Below, piece after piece: positions 46,369 to 55,853 of a stretch of DNA of 64,000 nucleotides. Both the position numbers and the translations under genes were made by a program. The stretch is from NCBI GenBank assembly GCA_021648025.1, contig JAKITO010000006.1:54562-118561 (forward strand), in the 5' to 3' direction. The stretch comes from Paracoccaceae bacterium. GTDB lineage: Bacteria > Pseudomonadota > Alphaproteobacteria > Rhodobacterales > Rhodobacteraceae. Below the pieces are notes generated by a model, which did not search any database, was not told where the DNA came from, and worked only from the letters and a program-made list of their open reading frames with translations. The stretch's first letter is position 1, and each line of letters opens with the position of its first letter.

Positions 46369-47852
46369 CCACCCGTATCAAACCCGATAAAATCCGCTGC
46401 GACGCCTGCCCGGTGTTGTGCTTCATTGCTGATGGCCGATCAGGGGCCTGTGACCGCTATGCCAATCACGCGGGCGAATTGGTGCGTTTGGATCCGCTGA
46501 CCATCATCGAAGGGGCGGCTGACAAGGGTGTCAGTTCAGTGCCCTTCCTTGCAGGCGACGGGGGGGATCAAAACTGGGACGGTGACCTGCTGCAAAACAG
46601 CCGCTTTGTCACCGCCATCGGGGCCGGCACCACCTATCCCGACTATAAACCAGCCCCCTTTATTGTCTCGCAGGACGTGGACGGCGTGGATATGGTCACC
46701 GTGGTGACCGAAGGCATCTTCAGCTATTGCGGCGTCAAGGTCAAAATCGACACTGACCGGTTTCTGGGCCATGAATGCGCGGTTGTGCGGGTTGACGGCG
46801 AAGCCATCGGTCATGTGATGACTGGCGAATATGGCTCCAAGATGCTGTCGCTGGGCGGGGTGGAACATCTGACGGGCGGGTCCAAGAAAGAGGGCCGGGT
46901 GACCTGCGACGCATTGCTTCGTTTATGCAATTGTCAGGCGGTCGAGGTAGATATTGACGACGGCCCAAAGGTTATCATCCAGGCCGGGCAGGCCCCCATC
47001 GTTGACGGCACCCCCGAAAACCTGATGCGGGTCGGCTGTGGTTCGGCGGCGATTGGCATGTTTGCGGCGCAATGGGCCGGCAAGGTCGACGAGGTGGTGG
47101 TGGTCGATGACCACATCACCGGTGTTTTGAGCGAACATCAGGCCGGCAAGATGCTGGATATTCCGCCCACCGGCATTCGCATCCTCGGGCGCCGCTCGAC
47201 CCCCGGACGTTATTTTCAGGTGGCAAGCCCCGGCACCGGCTGGGGCGGCACCGACATCGATGATCCATTGACCATCCTCAAGGAATTCACTGCCGGTACG
47301 GCGTGGGAGGGCATGAGCCTGTTGATGGTGTCGACCACGGGCGAACAATACGCCTATTTCGAACTGGACGCAGACCTGAAACCACAGCCCATGCCGATGC
47401 CCGCGCGCCTGCAAACTTCGGTCGACCGCATTGCCGAGAATTGCGAACCTTCGCTGTGTTCGGTGCTGTTCATGGGCGGGGCAGGCGGGTCACTCCGGGC
47501 CGGAGTGACCGAAAACCCCGTGCGCCTGACCAATTCGGTCAAAGACGCGCTGACGTATGTATCGGTCGGCGGGGCCGAAGCCTATGTCTGGCCCGGCGGC
47601 GGTATCACGGTGATGGCGGACGTGCTGGATATGCCCTCGAACGCATTCGGATATGTGCCGACCCCGGCCTTGGTTGCGCCAATTGAATTCACCATGCGCC
47701 TAAGCGACTACCGGGCGCTGGGTGGGCATATGGCGGCGGTTCAAAGTATTCAGGACGTGCTGAAAGACGATGAAATACGGCGCGTAGGGAAGATCGGGAA
47801 ATCCACAGACCCCAGCGCCAGCCGGAATTTCCGCTGGCACCCAAAGGGCTGA
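46365..47852 (+). CDS. 6-hydroxynicotinate reductase-like iron-sulfur protein
   Basis: This 495-residue protein resembles the 6-hydroxynicotinate reductase of anaerobic nicotinate fermentation, as I recognise that family. Its N-terminus has a cysteine set C12-x2-C15-x3-C19-x9-C29 (CDACPVLCFIADGRSGACDR) suited to an Fe-S cluster. Further cysteines occur in CDALLRLCNCQA. A Gly-rich stretch reads FMGGAGGSLRAGVTENPVRL. The gene overlaps the hydroxylase by ATGA. Reductive dearomatisation of a hydroxylated N-heterocycle is the likely role, though the aerobic-looking context would be unusual. Confidence 0.7.
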   Translation: MTTRIKPDKIRCDACPVLCFIADGRSGACDRYANHAGELVRLDPLTIIEGAADKGVSSVPFLAGDGGDQNWDGDLLQNSRFVTAIGAGTTYPDYKPAPFIVSQDVDGVDMVTVVTEGIFSYCGVKVKIDTDRFLGHECAVVRVDGEAIGHVMTGEYGSKMLSLGGVEHLTGGSKKEGRVTCDALLRLCNCQAVEVDIDDGPKVIIQAGQAPIVDGTPENLMRVGCGSAAIGMFAAQWAGKVDEVVVVDDHITGVLSEHQAGKMLDIPPTGIRILGRRSTPGRYFQVASPGTGWGGTDIDDPLTILKEFTAGTAWEGMSLLMVSTTGEQYAYFELDADLKPQPMPMPARLQTSVDRIAENCEPSLCSVLFMGGAGGSLRAGVTENPVRLTNSVKDALTYVSVGGAEAYVWPGGGITVMADVLDMPSNAFGYVPTPALVAPIEFTMRLSDYRALGGHMAAVQSIQDVLKDDEIRRVGKIGKSTDPSASRNFRWHPKG

Positions 47853-47855
47853 AAA

Positions 47856-48743
47856 ATGGACAAACCATCCGCGCGTCTTTTGGGCGATGGCAATCGCCTG
47901 CACCTGCAACACGGGCCGATTGATCTGGTGATCGGTGTGGATGCTCCCACACCCTCGATCCGCAGGCTGGCGTTTCAAAGCGCCTCGCGCCGGTTCAATG
48001 GCATCCTGACAGAACTGGTTGCAGAACTGCCCTTGCTTAAAACCGCGGGCGCGTCGGCGGAACCTTATGGCCCAGAACCCAAGGGCAGTGTGGCGCGCCG
48101 TATGACCCGGGCGACCCGCCCGCATGCCGCGACAAACTTTGTCACCCCCATGGCCGCTGTCGCCGGGGCCGTCGCCGATGAAATCCTGCATGTCCTTGCC
48201 ACCAACCCGGCGATAACCCGTGCCTATGTAAACAACGGCGGCGATATCGCCCTGCATCTGGGCGCGGCCACGCAATACGCGGCCCTTATCTCGGGTCTTG
48301 ACGGCTCGGCCCATGGCCGCATCGTGATTAACGCGACAACGCGCGTGCGCGGCATCGCCACCAGCGGCCAGGGCGGGCGCAGCCTGTCGTTTGGTATCGC
48401 CGACAGCGTCACGGTTCTGGGTCAGAATGCCGCCCGGGCCGACGTCGCCGCCACGCTGATTGCCAATGCGGTGGACCTGCCGGGGGCAAGTGCAATCATC
48501 CGCACCCCGGCCCGTGACCACGACCCCGACAGCGATCTGGGCCGCCGCCTTGTGGTTGCCCATGTCGGTCCGTTAGCTGTGCAAGAAATTGCGCAAGCAC
48601 TGGATGCCGGCGCGCGCGCGGCGCAGACGATGGTTCGGGACGGCCTGATCGAAGGTGCCGCCTTGTTCCTGCGCCACTCCCAGCGCATTATCGGGCAATT
48701 GGCCCACAATCCGACCCAATACAAGGTGATGAAACATGCCTGA
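47856..48743 (+). CDS. UPF0280-family protein
   Basis: This 295-residue protein matches the UPF0280 family, which is structurally related to the ApbE flavin transferase fold. Stretches include FVTPMAAVAGAVADEILHVL, YVNNGGDIALHLGA and GIATSGQGGRSLSFGIADSV. The family's function is not established. In this operon it might modify a flavoprotein partner, for example the 6-hydroxynicotinate-reductase-like protein; that is only a guess. It overlaps the next gene by 8 bases. Confidence 0.75.
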   Translation: MDKPSARLLGDGNRLHLQHGPIDLVIGVDAPTPSIRRLAFQSASRRFNGILTELVAELPLLKTAGASAEPYGPEPKGSVARRMTRATRPHAATNFVTPMAAVAGAVADEILHVLATNPAITRAYVNNGGDIALHLGAATQYAALISGLDGSAHGRIVINATTRVRGIATSGQGGRSLSFGIADSVTVLGQNAARADVAATLIANAVDLPGASAIIRTPARDHDPDSDLGRRLVVAHVGPLAVQEIAQALDAGARAAQTMVRDGLIEGAALFLRHSQRIIGQLAHNPTQYKVMKHA

Positions 48744-49317
48744 GCTACAATTGCGCAAGTTGCTGACAATCGTCGAAGAGATTTTTCACGAAGGTGGCCC
48801 TGTCGCACAAACCCCGATGCTGCGCGCTGCTGCCATCGCTGTGATACACAACCCGTTTGCCGGGCGTTATGAACCCGAAATTCAGGGTTTCATGGACGAT
48901 CTGCGCCCGCTGGGCCTGCAAATGGCCGAAACCCTTGTGGGTTTGATCGGTGGGGCTGACAAGGTCGAAGGTTACGGCAAAGGTGCCTTGATCGGAGCCG
49001 CAGGAGAGCTTGAGCATGGCGCGCTCTGGCACGCGCCCGGCGGCTATGCCATGCGCGAAGCCATAGGCGGCACCAAAGCCATTGTGCCCTCGGCCAAAAA
49101 GGTCGGCGGCGTTGGTGCGCGGCTGGATGTGCCGATCACCCATATCAACGCGGCCTATGTTCGCAGCCATTTCGATTCGATGGAGGTCGGGGTGAATGAT
49201 GGCCCGCGCGCCGATGAAATGTTGCTGGCCCTGGTGATGACCAACGGCCCGCGCGTGCATTCGCGCTCTGGCGGGCTTGAGGCCTGGGACATTTCGGGCC
49301 AGGACGGCCTGCGCTAA
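48736..49317 (+). CDS. AA_synth-family protein, copy 1
   Basis: This 193-residue protein belongs to the 'amino acid synthesis' family (PF06684 / DUF1185). It contains AAIAVIHNPFAGRYEPEI, GYGKGALIGAAGELEHGAL, VPSAKKVGGVGARLDVPI and AAYVRSHFDSMEVGVND. The name of the family does not reflect a proven reaction. Members are often found in catabolic clusters for cyclic compounds. It is followed 25 bases later by a paralogue, so the pair probably forms a heteromer or handles successive steps. Confidence 0.75.
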   Translation: MPELQLRKLLTIVEEIFHEGGPVAQTPMLRAAAIAVIHNPFAGRYEPEIQGFMDDLRPLGLQMAETLVGLIGGADKVEGYGKGALIGAAGELEHGALWHAPGGYAMREAIGGTKAIVPSAKKVGGVGARLDVPITHINAAYVRSHFDSMEVGVNDGPRADEMLLALVMTNGPRVHSRSGGLEAWDISGQDGLR

Positions 49318-49342
49318 AATCAACGACAAAGGAGTTCTGACA

Positions 49343-49921
49343 ATGGACATTCGCAAAACCGCCGTCTGGGTGGAAGAAACCCACACCGAAATTGGCCGTG
49401 CCATATCGCCCCCCACCCGCAAGGCGGTGGCGGTGGCGGTGATCGCCAACCCGTTTGCCGGGGCTTATGTCGAGGATCTGACCCCGCTGATGGACATCGG
49501 CGCCGAACTTGGCGCGCTTTTGGGCAAGAAATGCGTCGATGCCCTTGGCATCACCCCGGACCAGGCCCAAAGTTATGGCAAGGCGGCGATGGTTGGCGAA
49601 AATGGCGAATTGGAACATGCCGCCGCCCTGCTGCACCCCAGCCTTGGTGCGCCGTTGCGTGAACAGGTCGATAAAGGGGCCGCATTGGTGCCGTCAGCCA
49701 AGAAAATGGGCGGCCCCGGTCAGGTGTTGGATGTGCCTCTTGGGCATAAGGATGCGGCTTACGTGCGCTCGCATTTTGACGCCGTCGAAGTGCGCCTGAA
49801 TGATGCACCGCGTGCCAATGAAATACTGGTGGCAGTGGCCGTTACCGATTCCGGTCGTCCCTTGCCCCGGGTTGGCGGGCTGACCCACGATGATGCGGTG
49901 GGTTCGGACGGGTTGCGATAA
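49343..49921 (+). CDS. AA_synth-family protein, copy 2
   Basis: This 192-residue paralogue of the preceding protein shares all main motifs: VAVIANPFAGAYVEDL, YGKAAMVGENGELEHAAAL, VPSAKKMGGPGQVLDVPL and AAYVRSHFDAVEVRLND. Apart from these blocks the two differ widely, so the duplication is old. AAAGGAG precedes ATG 49343. Its stop is separated by one base from the next start codon. Confidence 0.75.
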   Translation: MDIRKTAVWVEETHTEIGRAISPPTRKAVAVAVIANPFAGAYVEDLTPLMDIGAELGALLGKKCVDALGITPDQAQSYGKAAMVGENGELEHAAALLHPSLGAPLREQVDKGAALVPSAKKMGGPGQVLDVPLGHKDAAYVRSHFDAVEVRLNDAPRANEILVAVAVTDSGRPLPRVGGLTHDDAVGSDGLR

Positions 49922-49922
49922 A

Positions 49923-50606
49923 ATGGCGATTGCTCTTGCCGAAATTCTGCCCTCGCCGCAGTCACCGCAATCCCTGACCAAAGTTCTGATCGCCGGCTGG
50001 GCCGGGCGCGATCCTGCGGGTGTGCAGCATCACATTGACGAACTGGCCGCCATCGGCATTGCGCCCCCCTCGCAAACACCGCTGTTTTACGAAGTATCGC
50101 GCGACCGGCTGAATACTTCGGGGCGCATTCAGGAGGTCGGAACCGACAGTGGCGGCGAAGTCGAACTGGTTCTGTGGCGTCTGAACGGCGCGCTATATCT
50201 TGGCCTCGGCTCGGACCACACCGACCGGGCACTGGAAAGCCACTCGGTCGCGTTGTCAAAACAGATCAGCGACAAGCCGGTTTCGACCCGGGTGATTGCC
50301 TGGGACGACCTGAAATCCCCACTTGATGATCTGACAATGGCCTGTGATATCTATCAGGATGGCGGCTGGGTCAGCTACCAAAAGGGCCTGCTGAACACGC
50401 TGATCCCGCCGCTGGACCTGCTGGCATTGGCCGAACAACGCGGCGCAATCACCGCATCAGACAATCTGGCCATGCTCTGCGGCACCTTGCCGGCCATCGG
50501 CGGTGTGCGTGCGGCTGACCGCTATAAGATGGCCCTGAGCGACTCGGATGGGCAGCCTCTCATTTCGTTGGACTATACTGTAGAAAGACTGCCGTCGCGG
50601 GCTTGA
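49923..50606 (+). CDS. DUF2848-family protein
   Basis: This 227-residue protein looks like DUF2848, related by fold to fumarylacetoacetate-hydrolase-like enzymes (family recollection). Recognisable parts are IAGWAGRDPAGVQHHIDELA, YEVSRDRLNTSGRIQEVG, YLGLGSDHTDRALESHSV and MLCGTLPAIGGVRAADRYKM. It may hydrolyse the ring-opened or ring product of the pathway. It is the last gene of the operon that starts at 42752; a half palindromic repeat follows its stop. Confidence 0.7.
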   Translation: MAIALAEILPSPQSPQSLTKVLIAGWAGRDPAGVQHHIDELAAIGIAPPSQTPLFYEVSRDRLNTSGRIQEVGTDSGGEVELVLWRLNGALYLGLGSDHTDRALESHSVALSKQISDKPVSTRVIAWDDLKSPLDDLTMACDIYQDGGWVSYQKGLLNTLIPPLDLLALAEQRGAITASDNLAMLCGTLPAIGGVRAADRYKMALSDSDGQPLISLDYTVERLPSRA

Positions 50607-50611
50607 AGATC

Positions 50612-50625
50612 AAACCCACCCTACG
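50612..50625. repeat. Half copy of the GTAGGGTGGGTTT palindromic repeat
   Basis: AAACCCACCCTACG follows the DUF2848 stop codon by five bases. It is the reverse complement of the left arm of the repeat seen in valS (GTAGGGTGGGT). The rest of the 213-base gap to the next gene shows nothing I recognise. Confidence 0.5.
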
Positions 50626-50819
50626 AAACACACAACCGTTGCGCGACGGGGTCCCTATTCTTCTATTGCGTCTCGCCCTCAAACGGCCAGCGATACCGTC
50701 GCCACCATCTTATAGGTTACCAGACAACAACAGATCGTCAGGCGTTCTGCAAAGCCGGTTGAAAGGCACCCCTTCAACAGCGTAAAACCATGGGAAAACC
50801 CGACTGGAAGCACTAACCC

Positions 50820-51761
50820 ATGAGCGATATGTCTGCGCAATCCTGGATCAACGACGCCCCCTTGGGCGAACCACGCGACGTCTGGCAGGCCCGGATTGCC
50901 GCAATTCAGGCCGAAGACGGGTTTTTCGAAGCCCTTGGCGCCAACCACAGCGCGCTTTATGTCAAACGTGGCCAAACCCTGATTGTCAGCTTTGAGAACC
51001 TGCATGACGTCTATCGCCACGGCGAAAACCGCCTGCCTTGGGGGTTGGGCAAAGATCAGCCCGCCGATTGGTCGGTGTTGGGGGTGATGGCACACGCCCC
51101 TACCTGGTACCGCGACACGGCGGTATTGGATTTCTTTGACCGGCTGAAAGACGACGGGTTTTTCGACCAATTTGACCAGATCATCTTTTATGGCGTCTCT
51201 ATGGGTGCCTATGCCGCTTGTGCATTTTCCAGTGCGGCCCCGGGGTCTACCGTCATCGCCATCAGCCCACAGGCTACGCTGAACCCTGATCTGACCTCGT
51301 GGGAGACCCGGTTCAGCGCGGGCCGACGCCGAAATTTTTCAACCCGTTATGGCTATGCCCCCGATATGTTGGCCGAGGCCGAACATGCCTATTTGTTTTA
51401 CGACCCGTCCAATTCGCAGGACGCCATGCATATGGTGCTGTTTCAGGGCGCCAACCTGACCAAGCTGAAATGCCGATACATGGGCCAGATGATTGCCACC
51501 TATTGGCACGAAATGCAGATCCACGACACGGTTGTCGAACGCTGCATCGACCAGAACCTGCCCGACGCCACGTTTTACCAGCTACAGCGCGCGCGCCACG
51601 CGTCCAGCCGCTATCAAAAGGAAATACTGGAACGCCTGCTGGCTTTGGAAAACCATCCGTTGGTGGTGCGTTATTGCAATGGCGTTCTGGCCCGTCGCCG
51701 TGGTCCTGCGTTTCGCCGCGAACTGAACAATTCCCTGCGCATCCTTGGGCGCCCCGAATGA
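50820..51761 (+). CDS. Alpha/beta-hydrolase-like protein of unknown function
   Basis: This 313-residue soluble protein has a nucleophile-elbow motif in QIIFYGVSMGAYAACAFS followed by SSAAPGSTVIAISPQATL, as in alpha/beta hydrolases. No clear acid-histidine pair can be placed by eye. The N-terminus has ALYVKRGQTLIVSFENLHDV. Relatives in this clade are sometimes labelled as PAPS reductases, which I do not support from this sequence. It lies 58 bases before a large glycosyltransferase on the same strand and may act on the same polymer or protein. Confidence 0.55.
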   Translation: MSDMSAQSWINDAPLGEPRDVWQARIAAIQAEDGFFEALGANHSALYVKRGQTLIVSFENLHDVYRHGENRLPWGLGKDQPADWSVLGVMAHAPTWYRDTAVLDFFDRLKDDGFFDQFDQIIFYGVSMGAYAACAFSSAAPGSTVIAISPQATLNPDLTSWETRFSAGRRRNFSTRYGYAPDMLAEAEHAYLFYDPSNSQDAMHMVLFQGANLTKLKCRYMGQMIATYWHEMQIHDTVVERCIDQNLPDATFYQLQRARHASSRYQKEILERLLALENHPLVVRYCNGVLARRRGPAFRRELNNSLRILGRPE

Positions 51762-51819
51762 CCTGTATGACCTGCATGATTCGTGCTGAAAATTCGCAAT
51801 TCCCCGGAGTTTCAATGAC

Positions 51820-54072
51820 ATGACCGTCTATCGGCGTACCCTTGCAGGGTCACAAAAAGGCCAAGGGCAGGGTGCCCCCATCCTTGACAGCCTGACACTT
51901 GACGATGCTGGGCAGGCAAAAGTTCAGGTCTATTTCGGCCCCGGTGTTACGGCGGATCAGATCGACAAGGCCAAATTTCCCGGTCTGGCCGATTTCCGCA
52001 CCATCGGCGGCAGCCTGATCGTCAGCCTTCAAGGGTTTGGCAAACCCGGTGTGGACATCCTGCTGAGTGGTGAAAACCCGGTAAAGATCAAGCCCACCCT
52101 GCCCGAAACCGACCTGTTTGCCGGCCAAAACACCGCCCTTGTCGAACGCAACGGCGAAACCGTGCAAACCGTGTGTGACTGGCTGACCTGGCACGCCCGT
52201 GAACATGGGCTGCAAGGCGCGTTGATCGTCGACCGGGGCAAGCCGGGGCAAGCCGACAAATTCGCCAGATCTTTAGAAAACAAGCTGGGCAAAAACGACG
52301 ATTTGCACCTGACCATCGTTGTACTGTCTTCAGCCATCCCGCTGGGAAAACCCGGGACTGGCCCGGAGTCCCACCCGATAAACGCCCCGGACGCCCCCGG
52401 CAAAGACCGCATGTCCACGCCCAAACCCGACCCCTGGAGCGCACCTTTGGGCGCACCCAGCCTGTATGAATTGCTGCGCTGGCGGTTCCTGAATACGGCC
52501 CGCGCCGTCATGAATATTGACATGCACGATCTGATCCCGGCGCCTCAGGGGACGGGTAAATCGGTGTTCGACCGGGCGGTTGAAGCACCTCAGGGCGTGG
52601 TCACATTGCAAGGCGTGCGGGCCTATCCTTGGGCGTTGCGCAAAGGCAAACCGGCTGGGTTTGGCGATCATATCTGCGTTCAGTTCGACAGCTCTCAGAC
52701 CCATACCCGCTGGTGCATCGCACCGGGTGTTGCCCCGGAGGATGTGATCTGGCGCATGGTGCGCCTGACCAAGGCAGCCGCGGACAAAACCCCGGTCGGG
52801 TTCTTTCGCTGCATGGCTCTGCGCCATCGCGGGGGGGGCAAGGACGCCGGGAAAATATCCAAGATTGTCCCCAAGTCCAGCCTGGTTGAAACCCCCGAAT
52901 TGTTGGCATTGGCTGCCGCACTTGGCCACAAACCCGTACGCATGCCGCGCGAAAGCGATGGCATTGCGGACACCTCACGGGTCGCGATTGTCACCTGCAT
53001 GAAAAACGAAGGCCCGTTCATCCTAGAATGGCTGGCCTATCACCGGGCCATCGGCGTTGATGATTTTCTGGTCTATTCCAATGATTGTGATGATGGCACC
53101 GACACCATGCTGGAGTTGCTGCAATCCAAAGGCTACCTGCAACATCGCGACAATCCGTTCCGTAAATCTGGCCTGAAACCACAGCACGCCGCCCTTGCGG
53201 CCTCGGAAGACGAACCTCTGGTCAAAAATGCCGGCTGGCTGATCTGCATGGATGTGGATGAATTCATCAATATCCACGTCGGCGACGGCACCCTGGCGGC
53301 GCTGTTCGCGGCCTTGCCCGATGCCAACATGATTTCGATGACCTGGCGATTGTTCGGCAACGCCGATGTCACCGGTTTCAAGGACGAATTGATCACCTCG
53401 CGCTATACTTCATGTGCCCCGCACATGACCCGCAAACCGCATCAGGCCTGGGGGTTCAAAACCCTGTACCGCAACATTGGCCTGTTCAAGAAAATGGGGG
53501 TGCACCGGCCCAAGGGGTTAAAGTCGCAACTGGTCGATCAAATTGCCTGGGTCAACGGGTCAGGGGCTTTGATGCCCAAGAAAGAATACCGCAATGCCTG
53601 GCGGTCCACCACCAAAACCATCGGCTATGACCTGGTGACGCTGAATCATTACTCGCTGCGTTCCGCCGAGAGTTTTCTGGTCAAACGCGATCGCGGGCGG
53701 GTCAACCATGTGGACCGAGACCAAGGGCTAACTTATTGGTTTCGCATGAATAACAATGCGGAATCGGACGAATCCATCCAACGGATGTTGCCCCTGCTGC
53801 GTGCAGAAATGGACCACCTTTTGTCTGACCCCGACATCGCCGCCGCTCACGCCCATTCGGTCAACCGCCACCGCGCCCGCATTGATGAACTGAAACAATC
53901 TGAACACTACAGCGCCTTTTTCGCTGACCTGATAAGCCCGCGTTTGCGCGGCCTGTCGCGCCAGCATCTGCACTTTGGCTCAGCCGTGTTTCACCATGGG
54001 CCGGACTGTATTCCCAAAGATTTCCCCGAAGGCGAACTGCCTGCGGACTTCCTTTTTACCGTACCCAAGTAA
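51820..54072 (+). CDS. Large glycosyltransferase family 2-type protein
   Basis: This 750-residue protein carries a glycosyltransferase domain at about 385-600. It starts with VAIVTCMKNEGPFILEWLAY, continues with YSNDCDDGTDTMLELLQSKG, and has the metal-binding DxD in MDVDEFINIHVGDG. The first 380 residues do not match a family that I recognise; they include a part resembling a small ATP-grasp- or Rossmann-like region (GALIVDRGKPGQADKF), but I would not name it. The C-terminal 150 residues are helical. No signal peptide is visible. A role in capsule, exopolysaccharide or glycoprotein synthesis is likely, with unknown sugar and acceptor. Confidence 0.7.
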   Translation: MTVYRRTLAGSQKGQGQGAPILDSLTLDDAGQAKVQVYFGPGVTADQIDKAKFPGLADFRTIGGSLIVSLQGFGKPGVDILLSGENPVKIKPTLPETDLFAGQNTALVERNGETVQTVCDWLTWHAREHGLQGALIVDRGKPGQADKFARSLENKLGKNDDLHLTIVVLSSAIPLGKPGTGPESHPINAPDAPGKDRMSTPKPDPWSAPLGAPSLYELLRWRFLNTARAVMNIDMHDLIPAPQGTGKSVFDRAVEAPQGVVTLQGVRAYPWALRKGKPAGFGDHICVQFDSSQTHTRWCIAPGVAPEDVIWRMVRLTKAAADKTPVGFFRCMALRHRGGGKDAGKISKIVPKSSLVETPELLALAAALGHKPVRMPRESDGIADTSRVAIVTCMKNEGPFILEWLAYHRAIGVDDFLVYSNDCDDGTDTMLELLQSKGYLQHRDNPFRKSGLKPQHAALAASEDEPLVKNAGWLICMDVDEFINIHVGDGTLAALFAALPDANMISMTWRLFGNADVTGFKDELITSRYTSCAPHMTRKPHQAWGFKTLYRNIGLFKKMGVHRPKGLKSQLVDQIAWVNGSGALMPKKEYRNAWRSTTKTIGYDLVTLNHYSLRSAESFLVKRDRGRVNHVDRDQGLTYWFRMNNNAESDESIQRMLPLLRAEMDHLLSDPDIAAAHAHSVNRHRARIDELKQSEHYSAFFADLISPRLRGLSRQHLHFGSAVFHHGPDCIPKDFPEGELPADFLFTVPK

Positions 54073-54125
54073 CCCGCGAAGACGCCCGCCTGGGCGGATG
54101 AGCTGCCCAAGAAATCACCCGGAAA

Positions 54126-55853
54126 TCACGCCACCCGGTCACCCTTTTTCACCTGCACCGCCCGGTTATCCACTGCCGGCAACATCCTTGCCGGATCGCG
54201 CGTTACCATTACGTCAATCACACTTGGCCGGTCTGTCACGGCAAAGGCCTCTCGCAACGCCGGGGCCAGTTGATCCGGGGTTTCAACCCGCAAACCATGA
54301 CACCCCATCGCCTCGGCCACAGCCGCATAATTGGTCTCACTCAGGTCTGACGACTGGTAATTGCCCTCTCCGTACATCAAATGCTGCAACGCCTTGACGT
54401 ATCCCGACGCGGCATTGTTCACCACAATCACCGTCACCCCCAGCCCCATGCGGCGCGCGGTCTCCAACTCTCCCAACACCATGTTGAACCCGCCATCGCC
54501 GGTCAGCCCGACCACAACTGCGTCGGGCCTCGCCAATTGCACCCCCATCGCCCCCGGCAAGCCATAGCCGATCGAGGCAAAGCCGCGATCCGGCACAAAC
54601 GCGCGGCCTGCTTTCTTGGTGTCAAACAGCAACCCGCCCCAATGCGCGGCAAAACCACCATCGGCAATCAGAAATCCGTCCTCGGGCAACTCCCGGTTAA
54701 GTTCGGTGATCAGACGCGCCATATGTACCGGCGATTCCTCGGAATAAAGCCGCTCACTCACGTCTTTGCGCCAGATTTCCATCTTTTCAGGGATTTCCGC
54801 CAGATACGCGGCCCGGGCCGCTTTTTGCCCCGCCCCCTCACCCATAGCCGCTGCAATGTCCACCAGCCCGGCCTTGGCATCACCCCAAAGTTTCAGCGTT
54901 GGCGTAAACGTCCGCCCCATTTCCTCGGCGACATTATCCAGATGGATCACGGTCGCGTCTCTGCCGGGAATGGAATACCGCTTGGTGGCAATCTCACCCA
55001 GCTTGCAACCAACCACCAACAGACAATCGCTTTGCTCAATCAGCGCATTGGCAATCCGGTCATAACGACCAAACAGACCGGCACTTAGCGGATTATTGCA
55101 GGCAATCGCGCCTTTGCCGGTCAGGGTATGCGCCACCGGGATGCCAAAGGTCTCGGCCAACAAGGTAACCTCGGCTTGCGCCTCGGATAGATGAACGCCA
55201 CCGCCGACCAACATCATCGGCCGCTTCGCGGCACTCAGCATTTCGGCGGCGCGCGCAACGCTCGGGGCATCGGGGCGACAGCGCAGGGCAGGGATTGACA
55301 TATGGGCGGGATTTGCGATGAAATCCCCGTCGTCAAAGCCATGCATCCCGTGCGCCACGTCTTCGGGCACATTGACAACCACCGGACCGGGGCGGCCCGA
55401 GGTGGCGATGGCAAAGGCGCGGGCGATGATTTCGGGTATCCGCGCCACGCTTTCGATTTTCAAAAGGTCCTTGCAGGCGGGTCGCAGGATCGACACCTGA
55501 TCGGTCTCTTGCGTCATGTTCTTGCCGGCGTGATCGCGGTGCGCATCACCAATGATCGCCACCATCGGCGACCCGGCATTCAACGCCTCGACCAACCCGG
55601 TCACCAGATTGGTCGCCCCCGGCCCAAGTGTGGCATCCACCAGCCCGACCCGGCCCGACACCTTGGCATAAGCATCGGCGGCGAACACCGCACAGCGTTC
55701 GTCGTTGATAAGATTGTGGTTCAGCCCCAACCGCCGCGCCGCGTCATAAAACGGCAGCAATTGAAACCCGCCCATGCCAAACATCGGCCCCGCGCCATGC
55801 GCCAGCAACATCCGTACAATCGCTTCGCCACCGGTCATTTCATTACTGCTCAT
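54126..55853 (-). CDS. ThDP-dependent acetolactate-synthase-like enzyme
   Basis: This 575-residue protein has the three domains of the family. The catalytic-type glutamate is in NDERCAVFAADAYAKVSG, the middle domain includes PMMLVGGGVHLSEAQAEV, and the ThDP/Mg motif is GDGGFNMVLGELETARRMG with IVVNN. It overlaps the E1 beta gene by 4 bases, so it belongs to one operon with the 2-oxoacid dehydrogenase E1 genes. The product (acetolactate, a carboligation product or an aldehyde) cannot be told by eye. Confidence 0.75.
   Translation of the reverse strand: MSSNEMTGGEAIVRMLLAHGAGPMFGMGGFQLLPFYDAARRLGLNHNLINDERCAVFAADAYAKVSGRVGLVDATLGPGATNLVTGLVEALNAGSPMVAIIGDAHRDHAGKNMTQETDQVSILRPACKDLLKIESVARIPEIIARAFAIATSGRPGPVVVNVPEDVAHGMHGFDDGDFIANPAHMSIPALRCRPDAPSVARAAEMLSAAKRPMMLVGGGVHLSEAQAEVTLLAETFGIPVAHTLTGKGAIACNNPLSAGLFGRYDRIANALIEQSDCLLVVGCKLGEIATKRYSIPGRDATVIHLDNVAEEMGRTFTPTLKLWGDAKAGLVDIAAAMGEGAGQKAARAAYLAEIPEKMEIWRKDVSERLYSEESPVHMARLITELNRELPEDGFLIADGGFAAHWGGLLFDTKKAGRAFVPDRGFASIGYGLPGAMGVQLARPDAVVVGLTGDGGFNMVLGELETARRMGLGVTVIVVNNAASGYVKALQHLMYGEGNYQSSDLSETNYAAVAEAMGCHGLRVETPDQLAPALREAFAVTDRPSVIDVMVTRDPARMLPAVDNRAVQVKKGDRVA

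Noticed and set aside
50820..51761. PAPS reductase annotation for the 313-residue protein
   Set aside because: No PP-loop or CysH-type cysteine motif is visible. The GVSMGAYAA elbow fits an alpha/beta-hydrolase fold better.
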